A stretch of 38,473 nucleotides of DNA from Gammaproteobacteria bacterium (GTDB lineage: Bacteria > Pseudomonadota > Gammaproteobacteria > Acidiferrobacterales > Sulfurifustaceae): assembly GCA_029863005.1 (NCBI GenBank), contig JAOTWF010000018.1, positions 1-38,473 of the forward strand, given 5' to 3'. A program made the translations under genes and the position numbers. The notes under the pieces are model-generated. The model had not been told where the DNA came from. It saw nothing but the letters and a program-made list of their open reading frames with translations, and searched no databases. Positions 24,934 through 33,799 of the stretch are shown here, in pieces. Each line of letters opens with the position of its first letter. The stretch's first letter is position 1.

Positions 24934-27900
24934 TCAGTCGATTACCGCGCTCCGTCCCTCGGGCGCCAGTTCGGCGAGGAAACGCTTCACCGCCGCGAGG
25001 CGCGTAGTGACGTCCGGCATGTCTCCCAGTATCCGAATCCGGTCCGGGCCGTCCAGCCGGTAGCGGCGGGGCATGGATTGCAGCATCCGCAATATCGATC
25101 CAGGGTCAATCTCGGGCTTCGCCACGAAATCGATTCGCACCCCGCGCAGTCCGGCATCGATTTTTCGGACCCCCAGGGGGGTTGCCTGTATCTTGAGTTC
25201 CGTCGCACGGAACAATAAGTCAGCCGGTTCAGGCAATACACCGAACCGGTCGATGATCTCTTCTCTCAGTTCCAGCAAGGCCTCAGGGCTTTTGACCGCG
25301 GACAGACGTTTATACAGCACCAGCCGCATGTGCACATCCGGCAAATAAGTTTCGGGCAACAGTGCCGGCGCATGCAGGTTGATCTCCGAGCCGCTGTGCG
25401 CGGACATGCCCGCAGCCGGCAGGTGCCCGGCCTGCAGTGATTTTACGGCACGATTCAATAGTTCCGAGTAGAGCGCAAACCCCACCTCGTCGATCATTCC
25501 GCTCTGGGTCTCCCCCAGCAGCTCGCCCGCGCCGCGTATCTCCAGATCGTGCGAGGCGAGGGTAAATCCCGCCCCCAATTCCTCCAGCGACTCGATGGCC
25601 TCGAGGCGCTTGCGCGCGTCCTCGGAGAGCGCGCGCCGGTCCGGAACCAGCAGATAGGCATAGGCGCGGTGATGTGAACGCCCCACGCGACCACGCAGCT
25701 GGTGCAGCTGCGACAACCCGAATTTGTCCGCCCGTTCGATGATGATGGTATTGGCGCTCGGGACGTCGATGCCGGATTCAATGATGGTCGAGCACACCAG
25801 CACGTTAAAGCGCTGGTGATAGAAGTCGAGCATGATGCGCTCGAGATCATGTTCCGGCATCTGCCCATGGGCGATGCGGATTTCCGCCTCGGGCAGCAGT
25901 TCCTGGAGTTCCCGCGCGGCCCTGTCGATGGTTCGGACTTCATTGTGCAGGTAATACACTTGCCCCCCGCGGCGGATCTCGCGCACGCAGGCCTCGCGGA
26001 TGACGGAACGGTTCTTCTCACTGATAAAGGTCTTGACCGACAGGCGGCCTTCCGGTGCTGTGGTAATGAGGGAAATGTCGCGCAGCCCCGACAGCGACAG
26101 GTTCAAGGTGCGAGGGATGGGGGTGGCGGTCATGGCCAGGATATCGGCCTCGCTGCGCAATCGTTTCAGGCGCTCTTTCTGGCGCACGCCGAAACGGTGT
26201 TCTTCGTCGATGATGACCAGCTCCAGGCGTTTGAAGCGCACGTCCTCCTGCAACAGGCGGTGGGTGCCGATGACCACATCCACTGAGCCATTGGCAAGGC
26301 CGGCAACCACCTGTCGCTGATCTGCTGGACTTCGAAACCGAGATAGCAGTTCGATACGAAACGGCAATCCCGCAAACCGGTCCTGGAAATTCTGGAAATG
26401 TTGTTGCGCCAGCAGGGTCGTCGGCACCAGCACCACCACCTGGGCCTTGCCCATGACGGCGAGAAAAGTGGCACGCATGGCGACTTCGGTTTTACCGAAA
26501 CCGACGTCACCACAAACCAGCCGGTCCATGGGCTTGGCAGTTTGCATGTCCTGTAACACTTCGTTGATCGCGCGTTCCTGATCCGGTGTTTCTTCGAAAG
26601 GAAAAGCGCTCGCGAACGACTGGTAATGCTCATCCGGCGCCGGGAAGGCATGACCTGTGCGTGTCGCACGCAAGGCATAGATTTCCAATAATTCAGCGGC
26701 CGCGTCATGGGCTTTTTCCAGCGCACGGCGCTTGGCCTTATCCCAGGCATCACCACCGAGTTTGTGCAGCGGCGCTTTATCCGGATCAGTACCGGTGTAA
26801 CGGCTGATCAGGTATAACGCTAGTACCGGGATATACAACTTGTCGCCATCGGCGTATTCCAGGGATAGGAATTCACCGGGGCCGTCGCCGATGTCGAGCG
26901 TCTGCAGCCCGAGATACCGGCCCACGCCATGATCCTCGTGGACTACCGGATCGCCGATTTTTAACTCCGCAAGATTGCGGATGATTGCTTCTGGTTCGCG
27001 TTCTGCACGTCGCCGGCGGCGCCGTTGTGCCGCGCGTTCGCCGTAAAGCTGTGCCTCCGTAATAACGGCTATATCCGGATCGCTCAGCAACAGGCCTTTC
27101 TCGAGATCAGCCACCGTGAGGGTGAGCCGGGTATTTCCTTCAAGAAATTCACGCCATCCGGAAACTTCATCGGGTGGCTGGCCATGTTCCCGCAGAAGGC
27201 CTTTCAGTGTCTCCCGCCGGCCGGCCGATTCCGCGACAATCAATAATCTTCCCCGGTAGCGATTCAGGTAATCGAATAATCCCGCATAGGGTGAACTGGA
27301 CTTATGGTCCACCGGAAGATTGGCGGGCGCGCGCGTGCCAAAACAGACTGTGGCAATGGCGGTTTCATCCTCACTGGGCAGGGCGCTTGGCGTGTCCGGT
27401 TCGAGAATTTCGACATGAGGCAGTGAACGCAGTCTTGAAAAAAAACTTTCCGAATCGAGAAATAACTCCGCCGGCGGCAATAACGGCCGCTCGCGGTCGT
27501 GGGACATTTCATGGTAACGCTCCTCGGTTTCACGCTGGAATCTGGCGGCTGTTTCCACTACGCCGGCTTCCGCCAGGCACAGCGTGGTGGCCGGGAGATA
27601 GTCGAAAATAGTTGCCAGGCCGGAAAAGAAGAGCGGCAAGTAATATTCCGCGCCCGAAGGGGTGATGCCTTTCGTGATGTCCCGGTACAGGGGGACCTTT
27701 TGCGGGTCGCCTTCGAAGCGTGCACGGAAGGCTTGACGAAAATGCTGGATCGAATCCTCCGTTAGCGGATATTCGCGCGCCGGGAGGAGCCGGATGGCGT
27801 TGATCGTATTGCTTGATCGTTGTGTGGCGACATCGAACTCGCGAATGCTTTCCACCTGATCACCGAAGAGATCGAGGCGATACGGCTGATAGCTCCCGGT

Positions 27901-28446
27901 CGGGAACACGTCAACGATTCCGCCACGCACTGCAAATTCTCCGGCTTCCATCACCTGCGATACGCTGTGGTAATTGGTGCGTACCAGTTGTTCACGTAGC
28001 CGCTGGATTTCAAGCTTGTCGCCGACCTGAAGCAGGAAGCTGTGCGCGTGGATATAATCGCGCGGAGGAAGACGGTGCAGCAGCGTCGTGATGGACGCGA
28101 GCACCACCTCGCAGGACATCTCAGGCAGACGGTGCAGCGTTTCGAGGCGTTGCGAAACAATGTCCTGATGCGGGGAAAAGACGTCGTACGGAAGGCATTC
28201 CCAGTCCGGAAAAGGGAAAATGGGGAGTTCGGGGTTGTAAAAGCGGATTTCGTCTTCCAGCCGCTGGGCCGAGAAACTGCTGGACGTGATGATTAGCATC
28301 GGCCCTTTGTGGGTCTTTGCAGCCGAGGCAATGGCTAGCCCGCGCCCGCTTCCGGCCAATCCCCGCCAAGCAATCCTGTCTCCGGTTTTCGCGGGCAGTC
28401 TGGGGTTGAGGGGCGATTCCAGGTGACTTTTCTCTTGGGTGGACAA
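24934..28446 (-). CDS. mfd: Transcription-repair coupling factor
   Basis: Displaces RNA polymerase stalled at DNA lesions and recruits UvrA. Domains in order: a UvrB-like N-terminal region (PDWECLPYDVFSPHQDI), the RNA-polymerase-interacting domain (from about residue 493: IGDPVVHEDHGVGRYLGL), the helicase motor with Walker A VCGDVGFGKTE (about 645) and IIDEEHRFGVRQKE, TATPIPRTL, RGRVGRSHHRAYAY, and the C-terminal TRCF domain. I place the start at TTG 28446 (about 1170 residues); the frame is open to TTG 28527, but E. coli Mfd is 1148 residues and those extra codons do not look conserved. No strong ribosome-binding site marks either. It is transcribed away from the CarD-like gene. Confidence 0.95.
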   Translation of the reverse strand: MSTQEKSHLESPLNPRLPAKTGDRIAWRGLAGSGRGLAIASAAKTHKGPMLIITSSSFSAQRLEDEIRFYNPELPIFPFPDWECLPYDVFSPHQDIVSQRLETLHRLPEMSCEVVLASITTLLHRLPPRDYIHAHSFLLQVGDKLEIQRLREQLVRTNYHSVSQVMEAGEFAVRGGIVDVFPTGSYQPYRLDLFGDQVESIREFDVATQRSSNTINAIRLLPAREYPLTEDSIQHFRQAFRARFEGDPQKVPLYRDITKGITPSGAEYYLPLFFSGLATIFDYLPATTLCLAEAGVVETAARFQRETEERYHEMSHDRERPLLPPAELFLDSESFFSRLRSLPHVEILEPDTPSALPSEDETAIATVCFGTRAPANLPVDHKSSSPYAGLFDYLNRYRGRLLIVAESAGRRETLKGLLREHGQPPDEVSGWREFLEGNTRLTLTVADLEKGLLLSDPDIAVITEAQLYGERAAQRRRRRRAEREPEAIIRNLAELKIGDPVVHEDHGVGRYLGLQTLDIGDGPGEFLSLEYADGDKLYIPVLALYLISRYTGTDPDKAPLHKLGGDAWDKAKRRALEKAHDAAAELLEIYALRATRTGHAFPAPDEHYQSFASAFPFEETPDQERAINEVLQDMQTAKPMDRLVCGDVGFGKTEVAMRATFLAVMGKAQVVVLVPTTLLAQQHFQNFQDRFAGLPFRIELLSRFRSPADQRQVVAGLANGSVDVVIGTHRLLQEDVRFKRLELVIIDEEHRFGVRQKERLKRLRSEADILAMTATPIPRTLNLSLSGLRDISLITTAPEGRLSVKTFISEKNRSVIREACVREIRRGGQVYYLHNEVRTIDRAARELQELLPEAEIRIAHGQMPEHDLERIMLDFYHQRFNVLVCSTIIESGIDVPSANTIIIERADKFGLSQLHQLRGRVGRSHHRAYAYLLVPDRRALSEDARKRLEAIESLEELGAGFTLASHDLEIRGAGELLGETQSGMIDEVGFALYSELLNRAVKSLQAGHLPAAGMSAHSGSEINLHAPALLPETYLPDVHMRLVLYKRLSAVKSPEALLELREEIIDRFGVLPEPADLLFRATELKIQATPLGVRKIDAGLRGVRIDFVAKPEIDPGSILRMLQSMPRRYRLDGPDRIRILGDMPDVTTRLAAVKRFLAELAPEGRSAVID

Positions 28447-28532
28447 TCTGGAAGTCCGCGGGCTAGATCGTAAGGCGGGGTATTCTACCTCAAGAATTTG
28501 CCAGGGTCCCCCCGCTATAACTATCAAAAGTC

Positions 28533-28561
28533 TTGTCAGTCGTGGGAGTTACGGGCATAAT
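28533..28561 (+). promoter_or_regulatory. Candidate sigma-70 promoter for the CarD-like gene
   Basis: TTGTCA (28533-28538) and CATAAT (28556-28561) are separated by exactly 17 bases, each matching the consensus at five of six positions. The predicted start near 28568 gives a leader of about 58 bases. It lies in the divergent mfd/CarD gap. Confidence 0.6.
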
Positions 28562-28611
28562 TTAATCCAGCTTAACAATACATGCCCCTAAGTAACGGCT
28601 TTATCTGAATC

Positions 28612-28618
28612 AAGGAGG
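28612..28618 (+). promoter_or_regulatory. Strong ribosome-binding site of the CarD-like gene
   Basis: AAGGAGG at 28612-28618, 8 bases before the ATG at 28627, the closest match to the anti-Shine-Dalgarno sequence I noticed in the window. It fixes the start and suggests high translation of this regulator. Confidence 0.75.
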
Positions 28619-28626
28619 ATGGCTGA

Positions 28627-29136
28627 ATGGCGACAAAGCGTCCGCGCTTTAAGGTTGGTGAAACGGTTTTTTATCCTTCCGCAGGTGTTGGCGTCATCTT
28701 AGCAATCGAAGACATCTATCTTTCCGGCCAGGTCGAGTCTTGTTTCGTCATCCGCATCCAGGACACCCAGATGACCGTCAAGGTGCCCAAATCCAATCTC
28801 GAGAAAAGCGGCATCCGCCCGTTGCTGGACGGGAAAAAACTCAAGGAACTGTTCAAAATTCTCTCCGCCAAGGGTAAGCGCCGTGTCACCGGCGGGAACT
28901 GGGCTGAACGCTGCAAGGATATCGAGCGGCGCATCAACTCAGGCTCCTGCCTCGAACTGGGCGAGGTGGTGCGCGATCTGACCCGATGGAAAAAGCAATC
29001 CGGCCTGTCGTTCGAGGAAGCCATGCTGCTAGAAACCGCAAACAGCTATCTCTCGCGCGAAGTCGCCGCGGTACAGGGAATCCCCCCGGATGCTGCCAGG
29101 GATCGTATCTTGAGTTATATTGAAGAGCGCGCCTGA
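28627..29136 (+). CDS. CarD/CdnL-family RNA polymerase-binding regulator
   Basis: Predicted to bind the RNA polymerase beta subunit through an N-terminal RID domain and stabilise open complexes. The 169 residues begin with FKVGETVFYPSAGVGVIL (RID, roughly residues 8-62), followed by a helical C-terminal domain in which W92 (GGNWAERCKDIERRI) matches the conserved tryptophan that contacts the upstream -10 edge in CarD/CdnL. The same RID fold occurs in Mfd, encoded divergently next door. Homologues are best known in actinobacteria, myxobacteria and Thermus, less so in gammaproteobacteria. The function is by family; regulon unknown. Confidence 0.85.
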   Translation: MATKRPRFKVGETVFYPSAGVGVILAIEDIYLSGQVESCFVIRIQDTQMTVKVPKSNLEKSGIRPLLDGKKLKELFKILSAKGKRRVTGGNWAERCKDIERRINSGSCLELGEVVRDLTRWKKQSGLSFEEAMLLETANSYLSREVAAVQGIPPDAARDRILSYIEERA

Positions 29137-29192
29137 TTACATACAGGTCGTAATCCGCACTATGTCCAGACGAACGCAGTAGGGCGACATTC

Positions 29193-29912
29193 TTGTCCGG
29201 CGCCGACGGAATCTGGGCCTTTGTTCCCGCGGGCGGTCAGGGCCGGCGGATGCAATCCCAAGTTCCCAAGCAGTATCTCCCGCTTCTCGAACGCCCCATC
29301 ATTCTGCATACGCTGGAGCGTCTGTGCTCGCATAAGCAAATTCAAGGCGTATTCGCAGGTATTGCAGCGAATGACCCGCAGTGGAAAAAATTGGCCTCCG
29401 AACTCGAACATCTGCCGACATTCCTCGGCACCAGCGAAGGTGGCGAATCCCGTGCGCATACGGTGCTGAACGGACTCAGGATGCTGACAAAGAACGCCAG
29501 GGCAGATGATTGGGTGCTGGTTCATGATGCCGTACGGCCGTGCGTACGCCACGAGGACATTGATAAACTGATCTCTGCCGTGACGGGGGGCGAGGAGGGC
29601 GGTCTGCTGGCTTTTCCCATCGCCGACACGGTCAAGCACGTCGATAATGCTGGACGGGTGACGGAAACCATCAGCCGCGAAGGCTTGTGGCGCGCTGCCA
29701 CGCCGCAGATGTTCCAGATAAACAAACTCACGCAGGCGTTGGAACAAGTCATGAAGTCAGGCAAGGAAATAACCGATGAAGCCTCAGCGATCGAAGCCGC
29801 CGGCGGACATCCGTGTGTTATCGCTTGTCACAACGACAATATCAAAATCACACTGGCGGGGGACCTGGTATTGGCGGAACTTTATCTGAAACAACAGCAG
29901 GAAAAAGCTTGA
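29193..29912 (+). CDS. ispD: 2-C-methyl-D-erythritol 4-phosphate cytidylyltransferase
   Basis: Third enzyme of the MEP pathway, forming CDP-methylerythritol. The 239 residues start at TTG with [21 protein letters not shown], the CTP-binding signature. Later hallmarks: [18 protein letters not shown] and [17 protein letters not shown]. In many gammaproteobacteria ispD follows ftsB; here it follows the CarD-like gene. The TTG start has no strong ribosome-binding site but an earlier start is not supported by the family. Its stop overlaps the ispF start by one base (TGATG). Confidence 0.94.
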   Translation: MSGADGIWAFVPAGGQGRRMQSQVPKQYLPLLERPIILHTLERLCSHKQIQGVFAGIAANDPQWKKLASELEHLPTFLGTSEGGESRAHTVLNGLRMLTKNARADDWVLVHDAVRPCVRHEDIDKLISAVTGGEEGGLLAFPIADTVKHVDNAGRVTETISREGLWRAATPQMFQINKLTQALEQVMKSGKEITDEASAIEAAGGHPCVIACHNDNIKITLAGDLVLAELYLKQQQEKA

Positions 29913-30385
29913 TGCGTATTGGTCACGGTTACGACGTGCATCCACTGGTCGTCGGGCGCGACCTGATTCTCGGTGGCGTTCAAATCCCGCATAGTAAAGG
30001 ATTGCAGGGCCATTCCGACGCCGATGTTTTAATCCACGCGATTTGCGACGCCTGTCTCGGCGCCGCCGGTCTCGGCGACATCGGTCAGCATTTCCCCGAC
30101 TCCGACCCACAATATAAAAACATCGATAGCCGTAAACTGCTGCGCAATGTGAAAGGAGCAATTTCCGAGCGCGGATTAGAGGTAGTCAATATTGACAGTA
30201 CGCTCGTGGCCCAGGCCCCGCGCCTAACCCCGCATCTGCCGCAGATGATTCAGAACATTGCTGCGGATCTCGGCATCGCGCCGGAGCGCGTGAACATCAA
30301 GGCCACCACCACGGAAAAATTAGGTTTTGCCGGACGGGAAGAGGGTATCGCTGCGCATGCCGTGGCGTTGCTGGAGCCCAGCTAG
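29912..30385 (+). CDS. ispF: 2-C-methyl-D-erythritol 2,4-cyclodiphosphate synthase
   Basis: Fifth step of the MEP isoprenoid pathway. The 157 residues show the zinc ligands D8 and H10 ([11 protein letters not shown]) and H42 (LIHAI), the [12 protein letters not shown] signature, [18 protein letters not shown] and the C-terminal [26 protein letters not shown] set the start at the ATG at 29912, which overlaps the ispD stop and so suggests coupled translation; the frame runs further upstream inside ispD but without family support. Confidence 0.96.
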   Translation: MRIGHGYDVHPLVVGRDLILGGVQIPHSKGLQGHSDADVLIHAICDACLGAAGLGDIGQHFPDSDPQYKNIDSRKLLRNVKGAISERGLEVVNIDSTLVAQAPRLTPHLPQMIQNIAADLGIAPERVNIKATTTEKLGFAGREEGIAAHAVALLEPS

Positions 30386-30419
30386 CCCTCTATTAATTCA
30401 TCCAATTATGGGGGGAGAT

Positions 30420-30872
30420 TTATTTTCCCGCGGCTTCGTTGGTCACGGCATCCAGCACGCTGGTCATCTTTTTAATGATCTCGGCCGGTTCCTTGACTTT
30501 ATGCCGATGCGTCATCGACTTGGGATTTTCGTAAGTCAGCCAGGTCTGGCCCTTGGCGTCTTCCCAAGCGAGCACCTTGAGCGGCAGGTCGAGGCCAATC
30601 TGCTGGCGGCTGTGCATCAAGGGGGTACCGAGCTTGGGATTGCCAAAAATAAGCACTTGCGTAGGCCGCAGCGTCAAGTCGGCCTTTTGGGCCGCGCCGG
30701 CATGGTCCACCCGAGCCACGATGCCGACGCCACGCTGCTTCAGCGCGTTCTCCAGCCGGTCCATGGAAACCTGCACATTGTTACTGCTCTTTTTGGAAAT
30801 AAAGCTATCCCCCGCGTAGAGTGGTGCGGACAAGAGAAGAGTTGCCAATAGTATCGATCCAGCTTTGATCAT
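30420..30872 (-). CDS. DUF302-domain secreted protein
   Basis: A 150-residue protein with a signal peptide (MIKAGSILLATLLLSAPLYA). The mature part fits DUF302: SMDRLENALKQRGVGIVARVDHAGAAQKA, then LRPTQVLIFGNPKLGTPLM and LDLPLKVLAWED. The family is periplasmic or cytoplasmic and of unknown function. GGAG lies 8 bases before the ATG. The gene is the last of the minus-strand trxB group but is separated from the Smr gene by a likely terminator, so it may be independently transcribed. It is convergent with ispF. Confidence 0.8.
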   Translation of the reverse strand: MIKAGSILLATLLLSAPLYAGDSFISKKSSNNVQVSMDRLENALKQRGVGIVARVDHAGAAQKADLTLRPTQVLIFGNPKLGTPLMHSRQQIGLDLPLKVLAWEDAKGQTWLTYENPKSMTHRHKVKEPAEIIKKMTSVLDAVTNEAAGK

Positions 30873-30913
30873 GTTTTATTCTCCATTAATGATTATTACA
30901 GTAACTGCCAAGT

Positions 30914-30936
30914 TAAAAGACCGTGTTTTACGGCCC
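30914..30936 (-). terminator. Possible intrinsic terminator after the Smr gene
   Basis: Read on the minus strand: a six-base-pair stem (30935-30930 with 30924-30919, one G-U pair), a five-base loop and then TTTT. It lies about 85 bases past the Smr stop. The stem is short, so termination may be partial. Confidence 0.4.
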
Positions 30937-31021
30937 TAGTTCCTTTACCTTTATGCGTATTTAATAAGGGGCGGGTTCGATAATTGTGGGTGAATTAGCG
31001 ATTTCTGCTTGCTACAAATTA

Positions 31022-31564
31022 TCAAATACGTTTCAACAACACATATACTGCCCCCGTACCACCGTCGTTGGGGCGGGCGGAGCAGAAGGCGAGGACTTCG
31101 CCCTTCTGGCGCAGCCACGAATTGACTTTTCCTTTTAGCACCGGCATTTTTCCGATCGATGTGTTCCCCTTGCCGTGAATAATGCGCACCACACGCTTTT
31201 CCTGATCGCGGGCTTTCTTGAGAAAGGCATTCACCGCCTCGCGTGCCTGGATAGAGGTGGCGCCGTGCAAATCCAGTTCGGCCTCGATGGCATATTGCCC
31301 ACGGCGCAGTTTTCGGATGACAGAGTGTTGCAGGCCGGGGCGGGAGTAGAGCAGTTCGTCGCCGGTCTCGACATCCTCGGCCGGTTCGTAATCATCCGAC
31401 AATAAACTTTGCATTACCTCTTGCCGGTCGCGCAGTGTCTGGCCGGGTACCGGTTTGCGGCCTTTGCGGTGGGGATGAATCTTGTCCTGTTTTACCGGGC
31501 GGATTTTGCCTACGCTCTTTCGGAACAGGTCGGGTTCGTCATCATCCTTATGGTTGGCGGACAT
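31022..31564 (-). CDS. Smr-domain protein (MutS2-like endonuclease domain)
   Basis: The 180-residue protein has a charged, probably disordered N-terminus (about residues 1-85) followed by a Smr domain: EAELDLHGATSIQAREAVNAFL with the LDLHG motif, then RVVRIIHGKGNTSIG with the HGKG motif and a GGTGAVYVLL end. Smr domains nick branched DNA or cleave RNA; stand-alone Smr proteins in gammaproteobacteria include SmrA and SmrB. Which paralogue this is cannot be told. The ATG has GGAG 7 bases upstream. It follows trxB by 44 bases on the same strand. Confidence 0.87.
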   Translation of the reverse strand: MSANHKDDDEPDLFRKSVGKIRPVKQDKIHPHRKGRKPVPGQTLRDRQEVMQSLLSDDYEPAEDVETGDELLYSRPGLQHSVIRKLRRGQYAIEAELDLHGATSIQAREAVNAFLKKARDQEKRVVRIIHGKGNTSIGKMPVLKGKVNSWLRQKGEVLAFCSARPNDGGTGAVYVLLKRI

Positions 31565-31608
31565 GGATCAACTCCATTCCAGCTGGGCGAGCGGCAGGCC
31601 CGCGAGGG

Positions 31609-32622
<1,014 letters not shown>

Positions 32623-32701
32623 TTATGGTGCAGCGCTCGAATACGGCTGTAGATTAAGATGTATGTTACGACATTGACGCAAGGATGGTAAAGGAGAAGG
32701 C

Positions 32702-33769
32702 ATGCGAATAGGCATTCCGAAGGAAGTGAAAGTTCGCGAAGGGCGCGTGGCCATGATTCCTCCGGCCGTTGGCGAGCTGGTACGCCATGGCCATGAGGTT
32801 TTGATTCAATCGAACGCGGGAGTTGCCAGCGGATATCCAGATGAAGCGTTCCACCGTGTGGGCGCGCAGATTGTGCCGGATGCCGCGGCGCTCTACGGCA
32901 GCGTTCAGATGGTGGTGAAAGTCAAGGAACCGATTGCTTCCGAATACGCCTTTTTGCGCAAGGACCATATCCTATTCTCCTTTCTGCATCTGGCGTCTAC
33001 CCCGAAACTCGCTCAGGCGCTGAAAGAAAAAGGCTTGACGGGTATTGCGTTTGAAACGGTTGAGGCCCATGGCAAGTTGCCGCTGCTCGCTCCCATGAGT
33101 GACATTGCCGGGCGGCTGGCGGTGCATATCGGTACAACTTTGCTGCACGGGCATGCCGGAGGGCGAGGTGTCATGTTAGGAGGGTTGCCATCCACCGAGC
33201 GCGGGCACGTCGTGATACTCGGCGCTGGGGTGGCGGGGGGCAATGCCGTGGCGGTGGCGGCGGCATTGGGTGCGCAGGTAACGGTGCTGGCGCCGCGGCG
33301 CGAGGAGTTGGAACGCATGCACGCACTCGGCCCAAACGTGACCGCGCTGCCGTCCTATGCGCCCTTGATCCTCAAAGCGGTTCTCAGTGCCGATCTGCTG
33401 ATCGGTGCGGTGCTGATCCCCGGAGCGAAAGCACCGAAGCTGGTGACGGCTGAAATGGTACGCCAGATGAAACCGGGAAGTGTAATTATCGATATCTCCG
33501 TGGACCAGGGCGGCTGCATTGAAACCATCCGGCCGACAGATTACGACCATCCCACCTACGTGCAGGATGGTGTGGTGCACTTCGGTGTGACCAACATGCC
33601 GGGCGCGGTACCTCGTACAGCGTCCCAGGCGTTATCCACGGTGCTCACGCCCTATGTGCTTAAGCTGGCGTCGGATGGCGGACTGAAGGACCCGGCCATT
33701 GCCAAAGGCCTCAATGTCGCCGGCGGTAAAATCGTTCACTCGGCGGTGGCCGCGGCGCTGTCTCCGTGA
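32702..33769 (+). CDS. ald: Alanine dehydrogenase
   Basis: NAD-dependent interconversion of L-alanine and pyruvate plus ammonia. The 355 residues (family about 370) start MRIGIPKEVKVREGRVAM. The catalytic region has K75 (VKVKEP) and H96 (FSFLHLAS), and the NAD loop is VVILGAGVAGGNAVAVAAALGA. The end TSPGAVPRTAS-type segment is seen as NMPGAVPRTASQALS. A strong AAGGAGAAGG precedes the ATG. The gene sits between trxB and ftsK, a place where many gammaproteobacteria have lrp or nothing, but ald is also reported there. Confidence 0.94.
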   Translation: MRIGIPKEVKVREGRVAMIPPAVGELVRHGHEVLIQSNAGVASGYPDEAFHRVGAQIVPDAAALYGSVQMVVKVKEPIASEYAFLRKDHILFSFLHLASTPKLAQALKEKGLTGIAFETVEAHGKLPLLAPMSDIAGRLAVHIGTTLLHGHAGGRGVMLGGLPSTERGHVVILGAGVAGGNAVAVAAALGAQVTVLAPRREELERMHALGPNVTALPSYAPLILKAVLSADLLIGAVLIPGAKAPKLVTAEMVRQMKPGSVIIDISVDQGGCIETIRPTDYDHPTYVQDGVVHFGVTNMPGAVPRTASQALSTVLTPYVLKLASDGGLKDPAIAKGLNVAGGKIVHSAVAAALSP

Positions 33770-33799
33770 ACATCAGGAATTGGCGTGAAACCCTGAAAA

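Noticed and set aside
25702-26807. Long plus-strand frames within mfd
   Set aside because: They are antisense to a fully conserved Mfd motor domain and have no family features; a GC-rich third-position shadow.
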